Below, one piece after another: positions 55,561 to 64,000 of a stretch of DNA of 64,000 nt. Position numbers and translations under genes: made by a program. This DNA comes from Vandiemenella viatica (lineage: Eukaryota; Arthropoda; Insecta; Orthoptera; Morabidae), in NCBI GenBank assembly GCA_031002005.1, contig CM061919.1, positions 33,693,088 through 33,757,087 on the forward strand, written 5' to 3'. Below the pieces are notes generated by a model. That model was not told the origin of the DNA and ran no database searches. It worked only from the letters and a program-made list of their open reading frames with translations. Positions within the stretch are counted from its first letter, which is position 1; each line of letters opens with the position of its first letter.

Positions 55561-56036
55561 AATCAATTAACCTATTTTTAAGTCATGGCATAATATTTAT
55601 AAAATAAATGTGTCATAATGTCTCAACATGCACATCAGATTTCAACTTGGATCCCAAGCATTCACGTTGTGAAAACCAATTAAAAATCTATATTTTCTGT
55701 GTAATGCCGGAGCAAACAGATATATTCCAGGGACAGATTTCTGTATGTGGTATGTATTAATGCCCAGATGTTACATGTTTCGCTTATCGACCAGCAGCTT
55801 TAACAGATGTTATGATAAGATCGAAAAATGGCCTGGACCAAAATGTAAACTGACATTCCTTAACACAACACCCAATTCACGCCGTTCTGGAAGTTGATGT
55901 GGTATGTAAAGACAGAATTCTTCTTTGAAAGCAAGTGCTTTAATCTCAGAGATGCCAGGAAGTTCGCAAAATTGGAAAGGCTGCGGAATATTTAAAATAA
56001 TATAAAAGAATATAAAAAATATTAAAACCATCTTCA
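55561..56036. other. AT-rich non-coding stretch
   Basis: I see no gene or recognisable repeat. Confidence 0.5.
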
Positions 56037-56051
56037 AAAAAAAAAAAAAAA

Positions 56052-56601
56052 CACTAAAAGTTTTAAAATATACCTTGCTTTTCTACTAATTAGTTATTTT
56101 TGGAGTCGGTGCCAGCGAAAGCAAGAAAAACAAAAACATAAAAACAATAATGCATAAAAAATCATGTTACTGCTTACCTACAAAGAATGCTAGAAACATG
56201 TTTCAACAAAACTGAAACATACAGATGATACGCCGATATTATACTGACTGTAAATCATTTACTCTATGGTGCAACCTACCAACTGACACTGTAGCGCCAT
56301 AGATATGCCTGGATGACCAATAAGGCCGATCCACAGATTTAAATACTGTTAATTTGTTTCCCTAAGTTGTCTCCTTCAATAAAACAATCTAATTCATGAC
56401 ATGCTGTAAAATATTGTGAATTTTTGTTCGTACTTCCCGTTTCGCCTCCAACACCAAATGAAGTTCAGTAATTCGGTCTTGCGATGTAACAGCTGGCACC
56501 GATTCCAAAAATAACTAATTAACTTAAAAAATATAACAGTAATGTAAAATATTGGACACATTTCTTAAGCAAGGTATAAAGTTGTTTTAAAATTTTGGGT
56601 G

Positions 56602-56604
<3 letters not shown>
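56052..56604. mobile_element. Small inverted-repeat element (MITE-like)
   Basis: TAATTAGTTATTTTTGGAGTC...GCCAGC (56087-56116) is the reverse complement, with one mismatch, of 56492-56521. Outside this, AGTTTTAAAATATACCTTGC (56059-56078) pairs loosely with 56570-56596 after a gap. No coding sequence is present. The superfamily is unknown and the ends are approximate because A and T runs flank it. Confidence 0.5.
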
Positions 56605-56640
<36 letters not shown>

Positions 56641-56644
<4 letters not shown>

Positions 56645-57836
56645 CCGGTTTTTATATTTTTTTAAAACAATTATTTTATCTAATGGCAGAAAGCATCGAC
56701 CTGTCGGGCCTGATGTTGGTGATTTTGCTTCTTTTGACTCTTTTAAGGATCGAACTAAGTCCCAGGCTTCCTTGTTTTCTAACAAGAGGTGGGACATTTT
56801 GACTTCCCCTCTTTCTGGTCTTCTCCCTTTAGGAGCGCGGTGAGTAGACGGGGAGAAGTAACGGAATCTACGGCGGTCGGCAGGGTCGCGGAAAACGTTG
56901 TTCTGTAATGATTCCTTAGGTATCAAAGGTCTTGGAGTATGTCTGGCAGTTCTTGATAAACGTTGTTGTGTATGATGGTGGTGGTAACGGACGTTTTTCT
57001 TTCTGCTTCTTTGATTGTAGTGTTAAAGTGGTTGATGGCCTTCTAGATGCGATCAGGCGACGATACATTGAAGGTGGTGTTTATTTTGTTGTGGATCCGT
57101 CTGGAGAAGTAGTTCCAGTTTGTTTCTGTTATTTTCATATGGCTGTTATGTGGTAGAGTAAAATTCTTGAATTGGAGCAAGACTGGATTGTGGTCTGACG
57201 AAAGATCTCTCTATGTTTGAAGGTGTATGTCGTGATTGATGTTTTTAGCTACGGCAATGGCGAGGATATCCGGCTGGACGTTGCCGCGGTTTGGAATATA
57301 TGTAGCCTTGGTAGGTCCGTAGACTTGTATGTTCCTCCTTTCTGACAGTTGGTACAGTAACTCTCCTTTAGCATTGGAGGTGCGGGAGTTCCATGCTGTG
57401 TGTTTACTCTTTAAGTCACCGCCTATTATAATTTTGTTCTTTTTTGATAGGATTTCGTCCAAGTCATGTTCAGTTAAGGCTCTGTTCGGTGGTAAATAAG
57501 CTGATGAAAGGGTTTAGTGTCCTTCTTTGGTGTGGATTTTATCAGCCGTTGCTTCCATCTCCAGCAAGTTGATAGGTTGGATGACTGCATGTGATAAGGA
57601 ATTCCTGATTGCAATGGCTGTACTACAGCCTCGATAGCCTATACTGTCTGATCTGTAGATTTGGAAGCCTGATAGTCGAAAGGTGTTCTTGGGTTTAAGG
57701 TGTGTTTCTGCAACAGAATTATGTTGATATTGTGCCGGTTCGAAAAATCTATTCATTCTAGCTTTTTATTTTTTATTTCATTCGCGTTCTATATTAAAAT
57801 ATTTATGTCGCTCTGTGAGTACGGAGTTCTGGCCAT
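56641..57836 (-). pseudogene. J4 ORF2: endonuclease and start of RT
   Basis: ATG at 57836 reads MARTPYSQSDINILI, followed by stops and shifts. Recognisable blocks are SVAETHLKPKNTFRLSGF (catalytic Glu in ETHL, about 57700), IIIGGDLKSKHTAWNSR (57430-57380) and a degenerate SSDHNP-like site in another frame near 57210-57190. The RT linker follows, with MSHLLLENKEAWDLVRSLK and SPTSGPTGRCFLPLDK, then the A tail. No catalytic RT motif is present. Gene order matches J2. Confidence 0.75.
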
Positions 57837-58140
57837 TATTTCAGCATAGTCATGACACCTTCCATGAATGCAAAAAGTATGGTGAACTTGTCTTTGGCGC
57901 TGTTAACTTTTTTCATTGTTCTTCGCATTGTATTAAGAAATTTCTTCATGTCTAGGAAATCGACTTTCAGAATCCTCTTCTTCTTCTGATTCCATATGTC
58001 TGTTCTTGTTTCTCCTAGAGTCTTTCAGTGTGTCAGCAAACGAGTGGTAGCCTTCTGTTGTCTTCTTTTTTTGAATCACATTTCTGGTCTGTTTTGTTTT
58101 GTTTCTTATGTTGGCTCATTGAATCATGCTCACTTGTTTT

Positions 58141-59298
58141 TTAGCTGTGGCGTTTATTTAGGAAGTTTTGGGCTTTGTAGATTTTCTGGTTTGGTTTCGG
58201 AAGCTTCACTATCTTCTGGTAAATGGGACAACCTCTCCAGGAGGCTGCATGATCTCCATTACAGTTGATGCATTTGGCTTTTTGGCTGTTAGGGATAGTG
58301 CAGTTCTTGCTTGAATGAAGCCCTGCACATTTGACACACCTGGCAGGAAAGTTGCAGTAATTTGCAGTGTATCCATGCCGTTGGCATTTTATGCATTGAG
58401 GAGGGCCGTTTAGGTTTCTGTAGAGTTCTATTTTGACTCTTGTATAAAGAATTTAGATCGTGTCTGATTCTGCACCAGGTTTCAAGGTCACTGAAAAAGT
58501 AGCGAGTGGGATAAGTTCCCTGGTTTCTTTGTTCCACTTTTTAAATTGATGAACAGATAGTACGACAAATCCCATGGAGGCTAAGTCTTCCTGGATGCTG
58601 TCTGTTGTGATTGATGGTGGTTTCTCATCTGGCATTTGGTGACTGAAATGGTCTATTCTATGCTGTTTGAAGAATTTGAGTAAGGTTTGGTGGTCCTCGT
58701 TGTTGTCGACGAAATATTTTAGGTGACCGTAGCTGTACACCAGCTTGTGGCCCCCTGTTAGGTGGCTTCTTAGGGCTTGATTCATCTCCAGATACTTCTG
58801 GACTTCCCTGATCACTACTGGAGGAATTCGCTCCCTTTTCGGGGCCTGATCAGCTGCTGTATTGGAGTCAATGTCAATGAGTCTTGTTTGCTCCAAGTGC
58901 TCCGAAGGAGGTTGAGAGTTGGCTATTATCTGATCTGGCTGTTCATTAGCCTCCAGGGAGGCAAATCTATTGCTGGTTTCAATTTGGGAACTGGTCTTGA
59001 TGAACTTAGTATGTTTATGCGGATGTCCTTTACACTTCCTCTTCCCTTTTACAGCCTGGAAACCATTTGTGGGCTGTGGCAGGCTAGGGAAATCTTCTTT
59101 TTTCTTTAGGAACTCTTTTCTTCTGTCACTCTGATGGCTAGTGACCGAATGAGTCGGTTCCTCAGATTCTGAATCTGAGGAGTCGGAGTGCTCCGAGCAT
59201 TCCATTTCGGAGCCCGAAGGTGATCTCGGGTAACCTTCGCTGTCCTCTTCTTGGACCGAGGGCGATTTCCGTCTCGGCGACTTCGATCCTGACGCCAT
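58141..59298 (-). pseudogene. J4 ORF1: gag-like protein, one frameshift
   Basis: I take ATG 59298 (MASGSKSPRRKSPSVQEED) as the start; the frame is open further upstream but without motif. The N-terminus is Ser/Glu-rich and highly acidic. The middle domain holds IPPVVIREVQKYLEMNQALR and HQFKKWNKETRELIPLATF, in the same position as in J2 ORF1. After a shift near 58453 come three zinc knuckles: CIKCQRHGYTANYC, CVKCAGLHSSKNC and CINCNGDHAASWRGC. The stop is at 58141-58143. It belongs to the same broad family as J2 ORF1, with clearly different sequence. Confidence 0.78.
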
Positions 59299-59620
59299 GC
59301 TGTGCAAGAAACGCCATTCGCGTTTCGGACACTCGCGTTGCCTACTGGGAGTGTTGTGCTGGTCCTTCGTTAACACCGCTGGGTTTCCAGAACCAGTAAC
59401 AACCCTACTCAGTGCGCCCGGGGGTTCCACTCCACTCGGGAGTGGGCCATGGGGCGGTAAATCCCTCAAGCCTTGGAACGGGGGGGGGGGGGGGCCGGTA
59501 GGACCCTATAGTCTGACGACAACTTTGCTTCCCTCTTGCCTCGATGACCGTGAAAACGTTAAAAGCTGAGAGTATGTGCGAGTCTTCTGTGCGACGACGG
59601 TGAACGAACTGTGTAGTTAG
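59299..59620 (-). promoter_or_regulatory. 5' UTR region of J4
   Basis: The leader shares ordered short blocks with that of J2 (CCCCCGGG, GGCCCACTCCC, TTTACCGCCCC on the minus strand) and includes a C tract (G run 59480-59493). It probably holds the internal promoter; this is inferred from position. Confidence 0.4.
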
Positions 59621-59953
59621 TGAACAGTTTTTATAGAACGTGTGCTTAACGCAGACGGAAGCATGTATCTTGTTAGCAAAATCGCACGTCGGTTTACTTT
59701 AACTCTCGGTGTATGTAAGTTAGCTCTGCTTTCTACTGAACGAGAATATGCAAATGTGATAACAATAAAATAAATAAATAAATGTATGATTCCGTAGTAT
59801 AGACGAGAAGAATATTTCCGTCATGGAAATCTTTGTCGGATTTAGGTACCTAAATCCTTACGTGTTGCTTAAATCGACATTGATTTCGAACTTACGTTCC
59901 TCAATAAAAATTAGCAATTAATCATAAACTAAACGTATCTTCGAGCCATTTAC

Positions 59954-59984
<31 letters not shown>

Positions 59985-60180
59985 ATATGCTATGGCGTGG
60001 CGTGGCGTTAGGGAACTAAAATTTACGCGTGGTGTCGGTCTTCGTACATACGATACCATATTTAGGAGCGTATTATGTCCAAGACAAGTAGTGAAATTCA
60101 TCACTTGCTTACTACTCCATGTAAAGCCGGAAGATATTGCAAAGACACGTTTTTATAAGAACTCACCAGCTGTTTATTAT
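59621..60180. other. Non-coding stretch with a long A tract
   Basis: An A run of about 29 nt (59954-59982) may end a plus-strand retroposon that I cannot identify. An (AAAT)n-like run lies near 59766-59781. I see no gene. Confidence 0.5.
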
Positions 60181-60189
60181 TTTTTAAGT

Positions 60190-61347
60190 AATCATCATCA
60201 TCATCATTATCTGTTTTCTGCCCTCGGGCAGGTTTTCACTTGGCTGCTCTCCATGTTCTTCTATCTACTATCTGCCTTTCTCTTAAGGACCATGTAGTTG
60301 CCGTCTTCCTTGATAATGTCTATAATTTTGTACCTCCTTCTTCCTCTTATTCTCCTCCCACAGACTAGACCTTCGTAGGCTTCTCTTATCAGGCACTCCC
60401 CTCTTAACAAGTGTCCCATCCAGTTTTTCTTTCTCTCCTTTATTACTCGGAGAATTTTTCTGCTTTCACTGACCGTGTCCACTTCAACATTACTTATTTT
60501 ATCCACCCAGATAATCTTCTCCATCCTCCTCCACATCCACATCTCAAATGCTTCAAACCGCTTTTCATCCTCTTGTCTCAGTGTCCATGTCTCCGAACCA
60601 TAAAGAGCCAAACTCCATACAAAACATTTACCCAGTCTTTTCTTAAGTGTTTTGTTTATATTTACAGTTAGAATCCTCCTTTTCCTATTAAATGCTTCCT
60701 TCGCTACGGCAATGCGAGATTTTATCTCTTGATGGCACCACAAAACTTCAGTGATCATAATCCCAAGATATTTGAAAGTACTTGGCTGATATCAGCTCTT
60801 CCTAACTTAATATTTATTATTTTCCTTCCTTTTCCAATTACCATACTCTTAGTTTTTGCTGCATTGATTTTCATTCCAAACTCTTGGCAAGCTTCGTCTA
60901 GATCTTTGAGCATTCTATTTAGAGTTTGTTCGCTTTCTGCCAACAATACCATATCTTCAGCAAATCGAATGCACTCTATTCTCATGCCAGCCAATACGCA
61001 CTCCTCTTTTTCCATTTAAGCGTTTTCCAATAATTTCTTCAAGATATAAATTGAAAAATAATGGGGAAAGGCAACAACCTTGTATTACTCCTCTCTCAAT
61101 GCTGTTTTCTCCCGACATCTCGTTTCCGATCTTTGTTCGTACCTTCTGTTGTAAATATAAATTCTGTATCAACTTTATCTCCTTCCAATCTACGCCTTTC
61201 CTCTTGAAGATATCCATCAACTTCTTCCATTTTAAGTAAGCTATTTGTATATTTTATGTAGCCGTATTTTTCAACAAGGAATTTAATGGAGAGTTTCTTC
61301 TCTGATACTATCCCCCAGAGACTCACGACATGTAACTGAATTTGCAC
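60190..61347 (-). pseudogene. RTE-like reverse transcriptase fragment
   Basis: The minus-strand reading from about 61347 gives a degenerate start, then VDWKEIKLIQNLYLQQKVRTKI, RGVIQGCCLSPLFFNLYLEE (RT motif B region) and ICFAEDMVLLAE, where the first Asp of the catalytic pair is Glu. After a shift follow MKINAAKTKSMVIGKG, EIKSRIAVAKEAFNRK, LALYGSETWTLR and MGHLLRGECLI, the usual C-terminal block of RTE-type and related insect elements. The 3' end is a short (ATG)n-type repeat (CATCATCATCAT on plus, about 60193-60207) in place of an A tail, which also fits RTE. It is 5' truncated and inactive. Confidence 0.72.
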
Positions 61348-62046
61348 CCATGCGACCTCATCTGGGTATATCCTTTGGTGAAATTTTGTTTTTTTCTGAC
61401 CCTGATGGCATTTTATGGTTATGGGAAGGGAATCGACTATAGGAGCAAAATTTGTCGACTTTGGGAGCCTATCTAATTCATCGTCGACTATAGGAGTTGG
61501 TGCACAGGTTCATTTTTTAAATAATTTATAGTATATGTTAGCATTCACAATTTTCCAACAACTGTTATATCGCTAAATGATAAAATAGAAATAATCAAGA
61601 AGTAGGACATAACTTTAAAATGCATAGTTATTAAATAGTATGGGGTCAGACTTCAAAAATGGACAAAAATTCTTAGCGTGTCGACAATTGGAGCACCTAC
61701 ATTTTCTGTCAAATGATTAATCAAAATAATATAAAATATTTCAGGTGCTTATTAATATAATTTTGAATGTTAATTCTTGACTATTTAAACAATAAAACTC
61801 AAACTCTGCAAAAAATTTGAATTTCACGTCACACGTAAAAGAACATTTAATTTTTTCACTAAAATTACGTCATTGCTAAGAAAACATATTGATATTTATT
61901 ACGAACAAGTAAGACCATACATAAAACAAATATATTATTATCTCCGTCATACTAATGGATTAAGTTTTATTTATGTGTGAGTGGAGACTTTCCCGGCGTA
62001 TCGATGCAACAAAATCTTCACGGGTGTCCAGCCGGATGGTGGTGTA
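61348..62046. other. Non-coding stretch with a recurring TCGACTATAGGAG motif
   Basis: TCGACTATAGGAG occurs near 61434 and 61490, with variants TCGACTTTGGGAG (61457) and TCGACAATTGGAG (61681). The rest is AT rich. I recognise no gene. Confidence 0.5.
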
Positions 62047-62095
62047 AAAACACGACGTTTCGACAGCTGTCTCTGCTGTCTTCATCAGGTATCTT
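62047..62095 (-). ncRNA. Hammerhead-ribozyme-like motif
   Basis: Read on the minus strand: stem I strand AAGATAC, core CTGATGA, one extra A, stem II GACAGC with loop AGAGACA and GCTGTC (perfect 6 bp), core GAAA, C, GTC, then GTGTTTT. GTGTTTT can pair with AAGATAC over seven positions, two as G-U. This is the order of a type I hammerhead with a minimal stem III. Penelope-like elements and retrozymes are known to carry such minimal hammerheads. Stem III here would be only A-C/G-U with no loop, so activity is doubtful without a dimer or a change. No Penelope RT is visible nearby. Confidence 0.55.
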
Positions 62096-62141
62096 CGATA
62101 TGTTCTCAGCAGACTGATTTTGCCTCGACTGGCTTGGCTGC

Positions 62142-64000
62142 TTGTTTTTTTTTTTTTTTTTAAGTGTGTGTCTCTGCGTCAACGGCGTGTTTGTGCATGT
62201 CCCGCTACCTAGGTAGCTCTACTGCTAAGTATCACTTGTATTAGATAGGGTTGTTTTGGGGTTTTTTTTCGCTGCCTCTGCGGCTTGTTTGTGTAGCCCC
62301 GCTATGTTGGTAGCTTTGCTATTTGTTTTTAGGTGTTTTTGGAAAGGTTTGTTTTGGTGGCTCTGTTTTATTACACTTTGGGTATAAAACCGGGCTGTGA
62401 TCATCGTGATGTTAAAGTCATGATGATCTTTTATGGAAAACCCCTTCAGGGTTCATGTTTTGATTGTTGCTGTCAGATTGGGTCTCGTATTGTGCTTAGG
62501 GGCACTTTGTGTTTGTGCCGTATCCTTGGTACTACAGTTCCCAAGTTCCTAAGCCGGTCCTCTGTGTCTCGTAGTTTCTGTATGTTGTTGTGCATTTGCG
62601 TTGTTTGGTACTTGATTTCCTCATATATCGTCGAGATTTCGACTTCGGCGTGGAGGTCGGCTGTTCGTCTGTACCCTAAACATTATCCTGTGACACCGTT
62701 TTTGTAATCGTTGTATTTGATGGATGTTTGGTTTTGAGGCCGTGCCCCAGACTTGACAACTGTAGAGCAGGTATGGTCGGATTACTGTTTTGTATAATCT
62801 CAGTTTGGTGTTGATTGTCAGTTCCCTGCTGTATAGTACAGGGAAGTAGGTTGAGCCACTAGTGCTACGCCTTTCTTTCTACTACCCAGCACGTGTCTGT
62901 TGAAAATTAGCTTCTTGTCTAGTGTCACTCCTAGGTATTTGTGGTCGTCAGACCATGGAATGTCTTGTCCCATTATTTTCAGCTGAGTTCTAAGTATTAG
63001 TCTCTTCTTGGTGAAGTAAATTGCCGCGCATTTTGTGGGGTTGATTTTTATTTTGTTCTTGTGACACCACTCGCTGTAGTTGTCTAGTCCTCTCTGGAGA
63101 TGTTGTATGTTCAGTTCATGTTGTCTTCCGGTGGAGTAGAGGGTGGTATCGTTTGCAAACTGGGCTAGGCTTACATATGGTGCTGTTGGGGCGTCGTTTG
63201 TGAATGTACTGAAAAGTATGGCTGCGATTACGGATCCTTGTGGTATGCCAGCTGGGATGTCATATGTTGAGGCATTTTTGTCCCTTCGATAGTTACGTAG
63301 AACTTCCTGTTTTCGAGATAGCTGGCTATCAGTTGTACGTAGCATAGGGGAATTCGAGTTTGGGATCTGAGTTTGACTATGAGGCTGGCATTGTCACACC
63401 TTGTCGTATGCCTTCTCGATGTCCATGAAGACGGCTGCCATGGATTTAGAATAGCTGAGGTTTCTACTGATTCTTCTGTTAGTTGTAGAAGCTGGGTGGT
63501 ACTTGAAACCAGGCTTTGGAAGCCGAATTGTTCTATTCTTATTGTTTTTTCCGCTTCAAGGCTTGTTTTCATTCTTTGGAGGAGTACCCTCTCGAGTACT
63601 TTGGATGTGGACGAGAGGAGGCTGATTGGCCGGTAGTTTTGCGGTAGCCTGTGGCTCTTCCCACGTTTTAGGATTGCAGTTACCATTGCGAGTTTCCAGA
63701 TTTCTGGGAAGTACCTTAGCGTCATGCACGCATTGATAATGCGAGTGAGAAGTACCACTGCTTTAGTCGGGAGGTGCTTTAGGTGAGCGTTTTCAATTTT
63801 GTCGTCTCCCGGCTATTTCCTTGTTGCGAGCTTGCGGATTATTCTTCTCACTTCTCCCGGAGTTGCTAGCTCAGGGCCGCCTTCGTCTGGAGCTGATCTG
63901 ATGTCCTTGCTTGTTCCCTGATGTTTTCTGTGATTTGTTCCTACTCTTCTGTCAGCTAGTGTTCTACCTCCACATGCTGGGGGGCGAAGTGTTCTGCCAG
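62142..64000 (-). mobile_element. Jockey-like element J5, leaving the window
   Basis: A minus-strand copy with an A tail (T run 62142-62161). Its 3' UTR contains two related blocks: minus-strand ACGCCGTTGACGCAGAGAC (62170-62190) and GCCGCAGAGGCAGCG (62270-62285). Both resemble the 3' ends of J1 and J3. RT fills the rest and continues past the right edge. Confidence 0.82.
62390..64000 (-). pseudogene. J5 reverse transcriptase, broken
   Basis: The minus-strand reading shows ELAEHFAPQHVEVE (edge of window), IIRKLAT-like linker, a long frame 63758-63228 with MVLLTRIINACMTLRYFPEIWK, NYRPISLLSSTSKVLERVLL and EQFGFQSLVSSTTQLL. After a shift comes 63345-62818 with AGIPQGSVIAAILFSTFTND and LAQFANDTTLYS, where the catalytic FADD has become FAND. 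ITKYLGVTLD-like HKYLGVTLDKKLIF follows, and the C-terminal domain is scattered over other frames to about 62390. Close similarity in motif wording to J1 (IAQFADD, KIPWRTTHRYLGIVLD) supports a common family. Confidence 0.78.

Larger units (their letters stand above)
56606..59620 (-). mobile_element. Jockey-like element J4, 3'-truncated with A tail
   Basis: A minus-strand copy with 5' UTR, ORF1 and ORF2 endonuclease that stops in the first part of RT. It is followed directly by a 35-nt A run (T run 56606-56640). The missing part is the 3' half, not the 5' end as usual for these elements. The 5' boundary near 59620 is approximate. Confidence 0.72.

Noticed and set aside
55970..56665. Extension of the 56052-56604 inverted repeat beyond the A and T runs
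   Set aside because: The extra pairing is in A-rich sequence, and the right side is coding sequence of J4, so it is most likely coincidental.
1..64000. CRISPR array, bacterial operon, rRNA or a host gene with introns
   Set aside because: No regular spacer-repeat pattern, no ribosome-binding-site spacing, and no exon series with recognisable protein similarity were found.

Overview
This is a eukaryotic, almost certainly arthropod, window made of transposable elements. I see no convincing host gene, no rRNA, no functional tRNA, no CRISPR array and no bacterial operon structure. The mix of Jockey-like, CR1-like and RTE-like non-LTR elements, a CsRn1-type and a second Gypsy LTR element, Helitron, hAT, piggyBac and a Polinton/Maverick-like terminal-inverted-repeat element fits a large, repeat-rich insect genome (an orthopteran would fit). 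Placement in an order is inference only.

Layout. 1-2751: 3' part of a plus-strand Jockey-like element (J1) with a recent 236-bp internal tandem duplication. 3397-15402: a CR1-like element split by about 10.16 kb of foreign sequence. That block holds minus-strand fragments of a zinc-knuckle ORF1 at both edges (4291-5060 and 13496-14453). They surround two head-to-head retrotransposons, J2 (minus, about 5061-9610) and R (plus, about 9611-13495). 15403-18454: non-coding flank.

18461-48829: one large element starting 5'-AG, ending CT-3' and flanked by the 6-bp direct repeat AGTGTT, as in Polintons/Mavericks. It was hit by a young CsRn1-type Gypsy (18593-23451), a 5'-truncated non-LTR element (25666-28707) whose tail was split by a Helitron (28708-32701, itself carrying a hAT-type MITE), and an older minus-strand Gypsy (38715-45619). 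With these removed, about 11.6 kb remains. It has outer inverted repeats of about 0.7 kb and a second pair of inverted arms of about 3.3 kb around a repeat-rich apex of about 1.4 kb. No Polinton gene is recognisable.

49697-53095: minus-strand Jockey-like J3 interrupted by a piggyBac element at TTAA. 53152-55560: a satellite of about 281 bp. 56052-56604: a small inverted-repeat element. 56606-59620: J4, a minus-strand Jockey-like copy cut short inside RT and ending in a long A tail. 60190-61347: RTE-like fragment. 62047-62095: a hammerhead-ribozyme-like motif on the minus strand. 62142-64000: J5, another minus-strand Jockey-like copy leaving the window.

These genes do not form a pathway. The useful content is the order of nesting, which gives relative ages, and the structural signals (TSDs, TIRs, primer-binding sites, hairpins, tails) that define the ends of each element. 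Nearly all open reading frames are broken. The best preserved are the gag and pol of the CsRn1-type Gypsy, although its integrase core has an apparent in-frame deletion.
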